Source: Adineta vaga | Taxonomy: Eukaryota > Rotifera | Direction: 5' to 3' | DNA length: 64,000 bases | Assembly (NCBI GenBank): GCA_021613535.1 | Contig: CP075492.1 | Coordinates: 248,001-312,000, forward strand | Part shown: positions 11,645 through 23,224 of the stretch, piece by piece | Layout of the letters: each line of letters begins with the position of its first letter | Numbering within the stretch: the first letter of the stretch is position 1 | The notes under the pieces: generated by a model | Told to the model about the DNA's origin: nothing | Seen by the model: only the letters and a program-made list of their open reading frames with translations | Databases searched by the model: none | Made by a program: the position numbers and the translations under genes

Positions 11645-14600
11645 CTCGATTGATATGCAATGAATGCCAAACTGTTGCTTGCATATCATTGTTTGTAACT
11701 GTTTGAAGTAGTTGTGAATGTTGAAATATAGTTGGCTGTTGAATAAATGAGCCTAACAAGAGTGTGTGAGTATCAAAATTGAACAATGATTGATAGCGAT
11801 GATAAAGTTCAATGAATAAAAGAGAATGACCACCAATGGTAAAAAAGTTTGTAGTCCTGGAAATATGATGTCCTTTATAATCAAGAACTTGTCGCCAAAC
11901 ATTACATATACGAGACTCTAATTCATTGAGTGGTGCTTCGAAGTGATTATCTGTTGATACAGTTGCCGAAGAGAAGTTAGGTGAAGGTAAATGTTTTCGA
12001 TCAATTTTTCCATTTGGATTGAGAGGTAATTTATCAAGAATAATGAAATGAGATGGAATCATATGCGGTGGAAGATGTGATTGACAATATTCATGTAATT
12101 CTTTTTCACTAACGACTGAACTTTGAACATAAGCAACTAAATGATGTTGACCCCATTTCATGACAACACAAGTAGATATCGATGTAATACTAAGTAGGCA
12201 TCGTTCAATTTCACCAAGTTCAATTCTTTGTCCATGTAGTTTGATTTGAAAATCTTTTCTTCCTTGATATTGAACAAGATTATTCTGATCTATCTTGACA
12301 AGATCACCAGTTCGATAAAACAACATATCATCGATATAAATCACTGCTTTTGATGTTAAATCATTGCGTCCAAGATAACCAGCAAAGACGCCTACTCCTC
12401 CAACAAGTAGCTCTCCTTCTTGGTTTATCAATACACTTTGCAAATATTCATCCAGAATTATATGGCTGTAGTTTGGAAATGGTCTGCCGATAGGTACATT
12501 CTCGCTAGCCGTGCCTTGATGGATACGATGAACAGTAGAACCAACGGTGACTTCGGTTGGACCATACAAGTTCCACAATTCGATAGTGTGTTGAGCAATG
12601 CTCACTAGCAAGTGCATCAGCGTCAAAGTAAAAGGCTCGCCTAAATAAATACACAGCGATTTAGATAGCAATTGATATCTGTGGGAATTCACCTACCAGC
12701 ACAGCCAATATATCGTAGATGCTTTACAGAATTCTGTGCGCTCATTTCTTGTAAATAAGAGAAAAAACTTCGAAGCCAACTTGGAACAGTCGCAACAAAA
12801 CTTATTTCCTTTTCTTTCATCACATTGGCAAGATATGGAAAGTGCAGAATTCCACCTGGGTGTAACATTACTAAACCGCTTCCGGTTGTGAAAGCAGCGA
12901 ATATATCCTCCAGGTGAGCATCGAAAGAGCAACGGGCCATTTGCAATGTTATATCGCTTTTCTTCTTCATACCATTTCTCATCAATGAACAAATAAAATG
13001 AGCAATATTTCGATGCCGAATTTGAACCTAAAAGAAAGCAAAACAGATATTTACATCTCTTCCAGATCGAAACACTATGCATAACCAACCGCCTTTGGTA
13101 TTCCAGTTGAGCCACTTGTGCAAATAATGTATGCAATGTTATCTGGCGTAACTACGACGTTTGACAATTGATCAAAGTCTATGTTATTTTGAATGTCATT
13201 ATTACTCAATATTGAATCAACATTAACAACAATATTTCCATCATGTATCTTCTCTATTGTCAGCCAATGCGCAAGAATAAGATGACTTTGAGTTTGCTCG
13301 ACAAGTTTATATAAACGATCTTTTGGATCTCGTGGAGATAATGGACAATATACACCACCTACCATCTCAATTGCCATTATACCAATTACCTAAAATGAAC
13401 AAAGATCTCTCATTAAACATCAAGAGGCACTCTTCTCATTCATCAACTTACCATTGATATACTTCTCTCCACACATTGACAAATAATATCACCAACATTT
13501 ACACGATATTCATTCAATAGAGTCAAAGACAATACTTGAACATAATATAACAGTTCACAATATGTCAACGACTGTTCATCTAGTTCCACAGCTAACTTTT
13601 GTGAATAGATCATCGCTTTAGAAACAAACTCATGATGAATGCATTTGACAGATGGATATGATATTTGTGTATTATTCATTGATTGTACAAGTAATTGTTC
13701 AGTTGGTAGTGTTAATGATAATTCATACAGTGGTTTCTTCGATTGACTATCAATAATAGATGCACATAGATCATACAACAGTGAATGAAATTGTTGTGAA
13801 ATCTTATTCACAGTTTCCACGTGAAACAAATCCAATGATGCATCGATTGTACATGAAAGTTCATTAGGATCCAAAGTATGATGAAAAGTGAGAATAAAAT
13901 CAAATTTACTCATCACTTCATCTTCACTAATCTCAATCGAATATGGTGCTAAAATAAGTTCATTATCACCAAGATTTACTTTGTCTTGATCGTCATTTGT
14001 CATCGATGTTATAAACTGGAATGATGTATCAAGAAATGCAGGATTTGATAGATGAGGATGTTGTGCAAGAATACGTTGAAGTGGAAAATATGAATATTTC
14101 ATAGTATTTGTCATCAAGACTCGCATTTGTTGAGTGAATTGATGAAACGAAGAATGAGGATCAAGTTGACATCGAAGAGGAATAGCATTGACAAACATTC
14201 CAATTAGAGATCTAAATTCATCTCGATAACGTCCATCTGTATTTATTCCAATACAAAGATCTTGTTCTCCATTAGTTAATTTGAATAAAAGAATAAAATA
14301 AATTGTGAGTGCCAAATACTCAAGTGAAATGTTATTTGTCGATGCATATGTAAGAAAGTAATGTGAAAGATCTTGTCCAAAATCAAACGAAATAGATGTT
14401 CCACGACCAGTTCGATGTTCATTTGCAAGACGATATCGATCATATGGTAATGAAAGAGATTGATCAAGTTTACAGTCATGGAGAGTATCAAGCCAAAACA
14501 TTTCTGCACCAGTCATTGACATTCCTCGTTCGATAGCAGCATCTACATAGAAGAACAACGATGAATGACATATGAGAAAGAAAAAGTGCGATGTTGAAGA

Positions 14601-15190
14601 TGTATACTTACAATCAAGATATCGAATATTCATTTCATCATCATTGTTGTTGTTATTGCTAAGTAATTCACCTGTTGTATATACTTGATTAAGATCATGA
14701 AGAAAGATATGCATTGATGGAAAATCAAATGCTGCATGATGAAAATTGAAGATGATTATATCTTTATGATGAAGTAGATGATCGGAAGAGATGTGTTTGT
14801 AATAGACAAGATGACATCGAAAGACAAGACCTTGAGTAAGATTGAAGAGTTGAGGATTTCGTTTTTCTTCATGTATGATATTGTTGAGTTGTTGTTGTGT
14901 TTCATAAGTACTCTCAATAAATGTAAATAATGTCTTTTGATCTGTGGTAATGTCTATGATTCGTTGCATCAATATATTTTTATCTTTGTCGAAAATGAAT
15001 GCTGTATGAAGTGCAAGATGTTTGCTGATAGTGAGATCGAGTGCATGTTGAAGTTGTTTGACTGATATAGTATTGTTTGTAGAAAGGTGATAAATGAAAG
15101 GCATGTTATAGATTGCTATTTGTGGATGATCAGGATCGAATCGTATTTGTTCGTCAAGCCAAATGCGAGCTTGTGCATATGATGCTGGTG
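11645..15190 (-). CDS. NRPS unit f: C2 - adenylation - thiolation
   Basis: Exons 15190-14612, 14542-13452, 13389-13090, 13027-12697 and 12640-11645. C2 is nearly identical to that of unit g. The A4 exon is the most distinctive of the seven: core FDAHLED, ATVPSW and a G-C-A-G-E approach to A5; A5 is NLYGPTEVT. Manual pocket code D-A-E-A-G-A-L-V-G-K. From about the A6 boundary (near 12470) to the end of T it is the same as unit b. The T domain is type Y with GGHSLLF. The A4-A5 intron is 56 bp. An ATG at 15263 reads in frame into C2, but only by reading through the conserved acceptor, so it is not taken as the start. Confidence 0.88.
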
Positions 15191-16690
15191 CTAGAATAAT
15201 TGTGGTTTGTTTTGTGCATGTAACAATAAAAGCACGAATGATGTGAAGGATATGATAGAACATTCTCTCTACTTGTCATGGTATTCTGCCATGAGTCGTA
15301 TATATAAGTTCATGATGCTTGAGTCATTTGTATATGATGAAACTTCGTGAGCCATATACGTGTGACTAGGATTAGTGTATGAAGGAGAGTGTGTATGTTT
15401 AGTTGGGACATCATCGCTTATTTTTCATCAATAATAGAGGTAGATAAGCTCAGGGTCATGAACCGAATTCAAATGAACTAAAGAACTGATGAGATAGCTC
15501 ATTTGAGCGAACTAAACTGTACAAACAGTTCTTTTCAACAAACTGAACTTTTCAACTAGTTCAGTTCATATGAAATCAGCTCTATCATGTCCTACACTAG
15601 GGAGATACCCTAGGATCCTCTAGTCCTATACCAGGCGGTTTCCTCAATTTCGAACTGAGGGCATCCATCTGATATAGCATACACGGACTCAAGGGTATCG
15701 CCCTAATATAGCATATGGGGGATTTAAGATTGTCTCTCTGATATAGGACATGATACAGTTGAGCTCATGTGAACTGTTAGAATAGTTCAGTCGCAAGCTG
15801 AGCTGTTTGAAAAGGTGGAAGGTTGTGAGCTAAATTCGAACTTTGCCTATCCCTAATCAATAAGCTTATGTCTCATAACGTTCTCTTACACGCAGACTCA
15901 GTATTTGTGCAAGTGGTAGCTTACTACTGTATTCAAAGATTAGTTGTGGATAAAGAACAGAAAAATGGAAGTATTCTAGATAACTGCAAAGTTACACAAA
16001 AAACACTTTCTAGAAGTCTGCAATATATGTAATACTTAATGCAATTTTTTCTTGAATACTGTCATAAAAGTACAAATTGAATTCTATGACGAGTAGTGAT
16101 CAGTTTAGTTTCAATTTCTTTGGAGAAAATATTTTATCATACCTCTGTTGCTACTGTGAGTTCCACTTATCTCTTCATACCCTTAACTTAGATAGTGAAT
16201 AAATTAAAAATGCTCTAATGAAAACAGAAGAAAGAATTTGTTCTCTATCAAAAATAAGAAAATTAGATAACATTTCTTTTTTGGAAACTCGTCAATTAAT
16301 CAACAGAATGACGACTATATAGCTTTTATAGTTGCGGTGGCTAACTCTCGATGCAACTCGACATATATTGTTAAGAAAGTATATTCAAACGACACTGTCA
16401 TCATTTATGGAATAAATCTCAGTGGATTACGAACACCAAACGTGTGTCGAATAAGCCACTTCTAATGATTCTCACGTCATCCTATCGCCCACAATGCAAG
16501 CCAAGATATTCGCAAAAATGAATGAAGATGACGCCGTCTTTAAAAGGCAAAAAGACTGCAGAAACCAATTGCATATGGAAATCATTAAAATCAAAGTTAA
16601 CACATACCTAAGATAAATGTATAGGTCATTATTAGTAATATGGGTCATCAACAACAATAAAATTTTAATCACAACAAGACAGAAACCTAC
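15191..16690 (-). other. 1.5-kb spacer between unit e C1 and unit f C2, with inverted-repeat element
   Basis: Bounded by a phase-1 GTAGGT donor and a CTAG acceptor. The left part, about 15430-15850, holds inverted repeats: GTTCAGTTCATATGA-type sequence near 15555 is mirrored near 15775, and GGACATGATA near 15745 mirrors TATCATGTCC near 15583. This suggests a small DNA transposon without coding capacity; I could not find a clear target duplication. The remaining sequence is homologous to the other C1-C2 spacers. No gene seen. Confidence 0.6.
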
Positions 16691-18199
16691 CTTCACTTGT
16701 GATATTTGATTGTCGATCAAATATAACATCATCGATTTCCTTAGCTTCCTTCGCCAATATAAGATCAAGTTTCGATACAGCTGTCCCACACATGTTCACT
16801 TCATCCACTATTCCATTCGATACAAACAATTGTTCAATACAATATGAAAATCGTCCACCTATATCTGTAACAGTTCCATCATCAAATAAATCATGAGAAC
16901 ATATCAAATGCAATGATAATCGATTATTTTCTAATGTTGGATCATAAATAAATGTTAGCATAAAATCAAATTTAGCTGCTTCATTCGATTGCTCTAACAT
17001 TACTGGCTCTAATTTTGTATCATTCATCGATAAGTAACTCTCACTTTCAGATAATGTGATAAAATTAAACATTATTTCCAAAAAGTTAAGATTCGATTGG
17101 TTGGCATGAAAGTCATTAAGAATATGTTGAAGTGGATAATGAGAATGTTTAAGTATTGATAAACACATTTCTCTTACAGAATGAACAACTTCATCAAATG
17201 ACCAATCTCCATTGAGTTGAATACGATATGGTAATGTTGCTACAAACATTCCTATCATATTATACAATTCAGATCGATATCGATTGGCATTTATACTACC
17301 AACACATAAATCAGTTTGATTGTGAGATAATTTAAATAGAAATACATAAAATATCGATAGTCCAAGTTGAAAAAATGTAAGATGATGTGATGATGCATAG
17401 TTTAGAAATGATGTACATGTAACATCATTTAGTATTATTTGAGTTGTAGCACCTAAGCCAGATCGATGATGAATTGATGAACGAGATCGATCATATGGTA
17501 ATGATAATGAATGTTGAAGATCACATCCTTGAAGTTGAGAATACCAAAACTCACGAGATAAGGTCATATCCATGACATGTTCATGAACAGAATAATCAAC
17601 ATATTGAAATGAATTGTCATCTAGAGATAGCGAACTATGATCTTGATAAGCAAGAGAAAGATCACGAATAAAGATTGATGTTGATGCACCATCAAAGAAA
17701 GCATGATGAACAGTAAATAATATTAAATCATCTCTATTCAACATATCATCTTCTTCATTTGAACTGTGTGTGTGAGAACGAAGAATATGACAATTAATGA
17801 CATGTCCTTTTGATAAATCAAATAAATCACATTTATTCAAGATTCTCTTCACAATTTCATTCATATCGCCATCTTCTCTGGAAACATTCACTATTGAAAA
17901 ACCAAATGTTTCACTATTATTGCTTAAAGTATTCATATCTCGACAATCTTGTACAATAATACCATTTTGATCAAGATAAAGTGCTGTTCTCAGAATCTGA
18001 TGTTTTCTAATGATACATTGATATGCATGATATAATCGTGAAATTGATATATGATGGTCATTTATCGATGATAGACGATATATTAATGGAATAACATACA
18101 TATTTGTATTGTTATCTGTCGAAGAAGAAGAAGAAGAAGAAGAAGAAAATCGAATATTTTCATCTAAGAAAATGCGTTCTTGAGCAAAGGATGCTTTCG
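16691..18199 (-). CDS. NRPS unit e, terminal condensation domain (type C1), one exon
   Basis: 1509 bp, 503 codons. Essentially the same protein as unit g C1: AQERIF start, nine-Ser run, HHAFFDG active site, IGMFVATLPYR and YPLQHIL. The tract 16933-17028 is the C3-like version (KLEPVMLEQSNEAAKFD). It is joined to the T domain by a 56-bp intron (18200-18255) and ends in a phase-1 donor toward the 1.5-kb spacer and unit f C2. Confidence 0.88.
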
Positions 18200-18255
18200 C
18201 TAAAGTGAGAAATAGAATGTGGTTATTAGAGTATTTTTGAGATTATATTTGTTAC

Positions 18256-19260
18256 CTGTAAGGATATTTAATGAATGCCAAGAATGATCATCTTTACTCA
18301 ATTCGGTATTGAGAATCTGATGAATAAGTTTTGCATGATCAATGATAGTTGGATGTTGAAATAGATCAGTAATAGCAATGGAATTTATTTCTAATCGAAA
18401 TTCTACTTTATAGTGATGTAGAAGTTGCATAATAATTAATGAATGGCCACCAATAGAGAATATGTTTGTATTAGTAGAGATTTGTTTTTGTTTCAATAGA
18501 TCACACCATATATGATGAATAATAGATTCAATTTTATTTGTTGGTTCTACTAAATCGTTAGTATTGTTGAGTTTAGTTGAAGAGAGAACAAGGGAATCAG
18601 GTGAGGGCAATCGTTTTCGATCAATTTTTCCATTTGGATTGAGAGGTAATTTATCAAGAATAATGAAATAAGATGGAATCATATGCGGTGGAAGATGTGA
18701 TTGACAATATTCATGTAATTCTTTTTCACTAACGACTGAACTTTGAACATAAGCAACTAAATGATCTTCACCCCATTTCACCACAACACAAGTAGATATC
18801 GATGTAATACTAAGTAGGCATCGTTCAATTTCACCAAGTTCAATTCTTTGTCCATGTAGTTTGATTTGAAAATCTTTTCTTCCTTGATAATAGATACGAC
18901 CATTATGGTCTATTTTGACAATATCACCAGTTCGATAAAATAAGACATCATTGATATATAGTACTCCTTTTGATGTCAAATCATCGCGTCTAAGATAACC
19001 AGGAAAGACGCCAACTCCGCCAACAAATAGCTCGCCTTCGTGGTTTATTACTACATTTTGTAAATATTCGTCGAAAACTCGATGGCGATAGTTGGTCAGT
19101 GGTCCACCTATTGGGATATTATCAGTTTCCACGGTGTGATTCAGCAGGTGAACAGTACAACCGATGGTTGCTTCTGCTGGACCGTATAGGTTCCAAATGT
19201 TACATTGCAACATATTAATGTTGAGAATCAAATGTATTAGTTTGGAATTAAATGGTTCTC
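18256..19260 (-). CDS. NRPS unit e, A5-A10 and thiolation exon
   Basis: 1005-bp exon starting at a CACAG acceptor. It carries the second half of the A domain: GEPFNSK, A5 NLYGPAEAT, A6 GELFVGG then PGYLRR (the usual Gly of GYLGR is Arg), A7 FYRTGD, A8 GRKDFQIK with ELGEIE, A9 and A10 with the lid Lys in NGKIDR, then the type X T domain with GGHSLII. Its partner A4 exon lies 7.1 kb away across a transposon-filled intron, but phase and motif order agree. Combined manual pocket code D-I-Q-H-C-I-L-I-G-K. Confidence 0.85.
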
Positions 19261-19735
19261 CTGTGAAAAAATAAAATCGGATTGGGTAAAATATGTCAAC
19301 TGACAGATGGAGCGGCGCGGCTAATGGTACATTGGGAGATATTTTCGCAGAAATATAAAGTGCCGACATATACTGACGTGTAACAAGTACGACTTTTTTT
19401 CCAGGAAGGATTCGTTAAGGAATGCGTTATGAAGTTGGTAACATTGGCTCTCAATACAACTTGGCGAGTTCTATTAATTCCAGAAAAATATTTCCACAAA
19501 GTCTGCTTCTTGTTTTCAAAAAGACTCGAAGAAGTGCAAAATAACACCGCAAAAATGTTAAAATTTCACAAAAACCTGGTCTTTTTCGCGTGTCTAGTAG
19601 CGGAACTGATTTCAATGATGGTTGCAGATGGAGCTTGAGGAGATCTATTGGTTTCGTCGATGATAATTTTACTCTTCGTGTGAAACCACTCAGATGACTC
19701 TTGAACTATCGAAAATAGCAATGAAATATGTGTTA

Positions 19736-19800
19736 GTTTAATTGGAATCATGACTTGTGTGCAGTAGTCTACTGCACACAAGTCATGATTCCAATTAAAC
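19736..19800. repeat. Perfect 65-bp palindrome
   Basis: Two 32-nt arms with a single central T (19768), starting GTTTAATTGGAATC on each strand. It would extrude as a near loop-less cruciform. It abuts the left end of the inner foldback starting at about 19801. Confidence 0.85.
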
Positions 19801-20586
19801 CAGTGTGTGAGTTAAAACTGTTTTTTGAAAAGTTATAACCTTCAACTGTAGTTATAAACTTTAACCAGAGTTATAAGTATGGACGTGTTTAGAACTTCGA
19901 ACATTATTAGCTTTATGATGTTTATGAGTTAATTTAATTGAATCGAAATAGTAACTACTGCGGTCTCTAGGTTTGTTTAGCTCAATCAACAAAAATACGA
20001 GTAACAATATGTGAGCTAAGACATTTTTTCGAAAAGTTAGAAGTTGAGAAAAATCAGAAAAGTTGAAACGGTTATAACTGAGGTTATAACTATCAACCAT
20101 GGTTATAACCTTCAACCAGAGTTATAACTTTCAACCCTAAGTTATAACTCTAGATTATAGTTATAACTAACAACTAAAGTTATAAATCGCAAAAGTCACT
20201 AGTGGATACATAGAAAAAATGCATTTTTGCATTATTGGTTCCACTCCGATTTATGTATATAGAAGAAACGACAGTGTAAGTTACACATAAATAAGTTTAA
20301 AGGTTATAAAAAGAAATCTGATAATTATGGCTTTTTAAATAGAAGATCTAGAGAAAATAGTAGTTCTTTAAAAATTTCTGTCACATATAACAATAAGCTG
20401 AAGTTATTCTAGTTTTAATATAATTAAATTAGTTCATAGACATCATAAAGCTAATGATATTCGAAGTTCTAAACACGCCCATACTTATAACTCTGGTTAA
20501 AGTTTATAACTACAGTTGAAGGTTATAACTGCGGTTAAAAGTTATAACTCGAGTTATAAGTCGGCCAGTTTTAACTCCCACTATGG
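19801..20586. mobile_element. Inner foldback with GTTATAAC-rich arms
   Basis: Ends match as inverted repeats around GAGTTAAAACTG (left near 19809, right near 20575). Long arms at about 19823-19950 and 20415-20570 share the satellite-like motif GTTATAAC every 10-20 bp plus a common block including CGTGTTTAGAACTTCGAA. No coding capacity. Superfamily uncertain; the ends resemble Tc1/mariner non-autonomous elements, but a TA duplication is not clear. Confidence 0.55.
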
Positions 20587-20870
20587 CTGTAGTACAGAAA
20601 AACGTGCGATTTTAGGTGTCTGGGATGGTTGAGGGTGTGGATGAGACTGGATGGAGGCTGAAAATATTATGAGTGGAATCGATAGATCTCGTCGAGCTTA
20701 ATCTGTAACCATCGTTGAAATCAGTCTCGCTACTACAGAGGCGAATTAGACCAATGTTTTGTGAAACTTTAACATTTTTCCTAGATGAAGGAGAGATTTT
20801 GTGCAAATATTTCTCTAAAATCGATAGAGCCCGCCAAGTTGTAGTGGGAACCAGTATGACCCAATATAGA

Positions 20871-21282
20871 CAGTGGCGCAACCAGGGGGGGGGCGGGCAA
20901 ATGGGCAATTGCCCATTCCATTTTGAGCTTTGCCCACTCAAATTTTACTTGTTAAAATTGATATATTGATTTATGAGTTAGATAACAACTACATCTTTTT
21001 CGTGTTGATTTTGACATTTTGTTTCAAATATAAATGTTGCAAAACATCAAAAATATGCCAATAATCATTCGACTTAAGCCCGAAATTTCTGTATACCGCA
21101 GTTTCTTGTTAGAAAAACGTTATCTCGTTTCACTATGTTTATGCTCTACTGAGCGTTTTTCGCATATTGATAAGACAAAATTATTAGGCCCGTCGATAAA
21201 AAGCCTACCCATTGTGGCCATTGTCTTTTTCTTACGTAAGAGAAGTTTGCCCATTGGCCTAAAAATCCTGGTTGCGCCACTG
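20871..21282. mobile_element. hAT-like non-autonomous element
   Basis: 412 bp with inverted ends CAGTGGCGCAACCAGG / CCTGGTTGCGCCACTG and 8-bp flanking duplications AATATAGA (20863-20870) and AATATGGA (21283-21290), one mismatch. CAGTGGCG-type ends with an 8-bp duplication are typical of hAT transposons. It has inserted into the right arm of the compound foldback. Confidence 0.8.
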
Positions 21283-22519
21283 AATATGGAACGTATATCG
21301 AAACGAATTCGTCTTAAAAAAAGCCAAATCCCGCCTTGAGCTATTCTACGTAGAGTGCGGTTTTTGAAAATGATACTAAATACAGTCGTATTGTAACAGT
21401 AGGTGATCCTCTGATCCCTATCGATTGACCTACAATCGGAATGGGAGTGCTGCGCAAATACGGATACAAGTAATGCTCATCCTGTGGATTTGCTGACCCT
21501 TTTCTGAAAGAATTATAATAATGATCAATGCATTCATATTCTCTAAGTAACTGTCATTCAGTAGACAGTTATTCTTAGCATCTACTGTCATTTTGTCTTA
21601 TGGCTTCATGTAAATGTTCTTTGGTAACACGACAACATTTAGAAACATTGTTTTTGTGAGTTTTAGAATATTTGCACTTTACAAACAGAAACCGATAATA
21701 GAAGGAGAGTGATGATTAGTAAGCAAAAATTTACACATAAGAACAATTTGATAACAAAAGATGATTATTGCTGAGAGCAAGTTTAGCACTCAATTTATTT
21801 TCGTTAACTAACCGTTAGAAAGCGCATAGTAGATTGTGATTTATTCTATGCGCCCTGAAAAATAGAGTAAGAATCAGAGATAAGCTCGGTTCGTGTTTTT
21901 CAAAATTTGAACCGAACCGAAAGCGGAATCTGAAAAAGTAAGCCGAATCGAGCCGAAACCGAGATTTTTTAATTTCAACCGAACCGAAACTGATGTAATT
22001 TCAAAAAGCTAAAACCAAACCGAATCGAACCGAATTATATGCTCAAAACGTTTACTAATTTATAGATAAAAGTACTTAATATTACTGGCGATTTAGTCGT
22101 GTCATTTGTACAGGTAATCTCAATTTAAATGTACATTAATACAAGTTTGGTTAATTTATTACACTTTTATTTATTTCACTTTCAAAATAGTAAACTATTT
22201 AAAGATACGTCATACAAAAAGAACAAAAAACAACCCAGGACACGGCGTTGTATAACAATACTTACATGACATAAATGTACAGGGTCGGAAAGAATATTTT
22301 TCAAGGGGGTAACCATATAATCCCGAATAGGAGATATGATGAATTTTATACCAAATAAAAGCCCGTGAAAAATGGGACATATAAATATGACTAGCCGTTC
22401 ATAAAATAAGAATGGGCTATAGAAATAAGGCAAGTTTCAGACTTTGATGGTATACTTATACCTTTTTGCTGATGATTAACTAAAAAACATAAAAGTGTCG
22501 GAAACTAATTTCGTCTTTT

Positions 22520-22763
22520 GAGTGGTGTAACATATCCCGCAGATCGGGGATGCACCCTCATCTCCCTCAGGAGACGAGCTGGTCTCTGGTGGGAGATGCA
22601 GCATTTTGGGCGGGATATGCAGTTATCTCCATCAGGATACGCACCCTCACTCTTCAATATGCACATATCCCGCACAAAATGCTGCATCTCCCGCCGGAGA
22701 CTAGGTCGTCTCCTGAAAGAGATGAGGGTGCGTCTCCAAAATGCGGGATATGTGACACTGCTG
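22520..22763. mobile_element. hAT-like MITE inserted in an arm of the mariner-like foldback
   Basis: 244 bp with inverted ends around GTGTAACATATCCCGCA and a perfect 8-bp duplication CGTCTTTT (22512-22519 and 22764-22771). The intact opposite arm near 23290 gives the empty-site sequence directly. The interior is itself an imperfect hairpin with repeated GGAGA and GGGATATG blocks; overlapping open frames on both strands here are a by-product. Confidence 0.82.
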
Positions 22764-22848
22764 CGTCTTTTCAACTTTGTAGAGTTTTTCATGCTGATCA
22801 TTTTAGTAAAAAATGTTTTCTAATTTCATTGATAAATAACAGTTCTAG

Positions 22849-23224
22849 AGTCGAAAAACCCACACATCTATTAAGCTTATTAATGAGAGCAGTATGATGT
22901 TTTCAGTATTTTGACTCTAGAACTGTTACCCAGAACGAACAATCCGACAGTCGGATCTCGTCGGATCCTATGGGGGAAGACATCGGACTTTCTCGGCTCC
23001 GATAGGAATTTGTCGGAAAGCGTCGGAATCCTTGGTACAGGAATCCGACCGGAAGTTGTCGGATGTCGGAAAGTGTCGGACATGTTGGGGATCCTGTCAG
23101 AACCCTGTAAAACCAACACTTTCCGATATCCGACAGCTTCCGATCGGATTCCTGTACCAAGGATCCGATGCTTTCCGACAAAATCCCATCGGATCCGATG
23201 GGGAAGCTTTGACCTGGGATATTT
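22849..23224. repeat. TCGGA-rich hairpin at the centre of the foldback
   Basis: GC-richer than its surroundings. Inverted blocks around TCGGAAAGCGTCGGAATCC and its complement (about 23005-23090 against 23115-23190) are built from repeated TCGGA/TCCGA units. Flanking inverted AACAGTTCTAGAGTC (22840s) and GACTCTAGAACTGTT (22914-22928) suggest yet another inserted element. No protein features in the open frames across it. Confidence 0.6.

Larger units (their letters stand above)
19385..21330. mobile_element. Large compound foldback element
   Basis: The outer arms, about 19385-19700 and 20640-21330, are diverged inverted repeats of each other (for example AACTTGGCG near 19460 against CGCCAAGTT near 20832). 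The right arm is interrupted by the hAT-like element at 20871-21282. The centre contains a perfect 65-bp palindrome and a second foldback rich in GTTATAAC. The open frames at 19429-19638 and 20612-20941 are arms read from opposite strands, not genes. Confidence 0.55.

Noticed and set aside
15191-15263. Upstream ATG at 15263 in frame with unit f C2 as a possible gene start
   Set aside because: Reading from it passes through the acceptor position conserved in all units. The other units have no equivalent Met, so it is most likely intron sequence that happens to be open.
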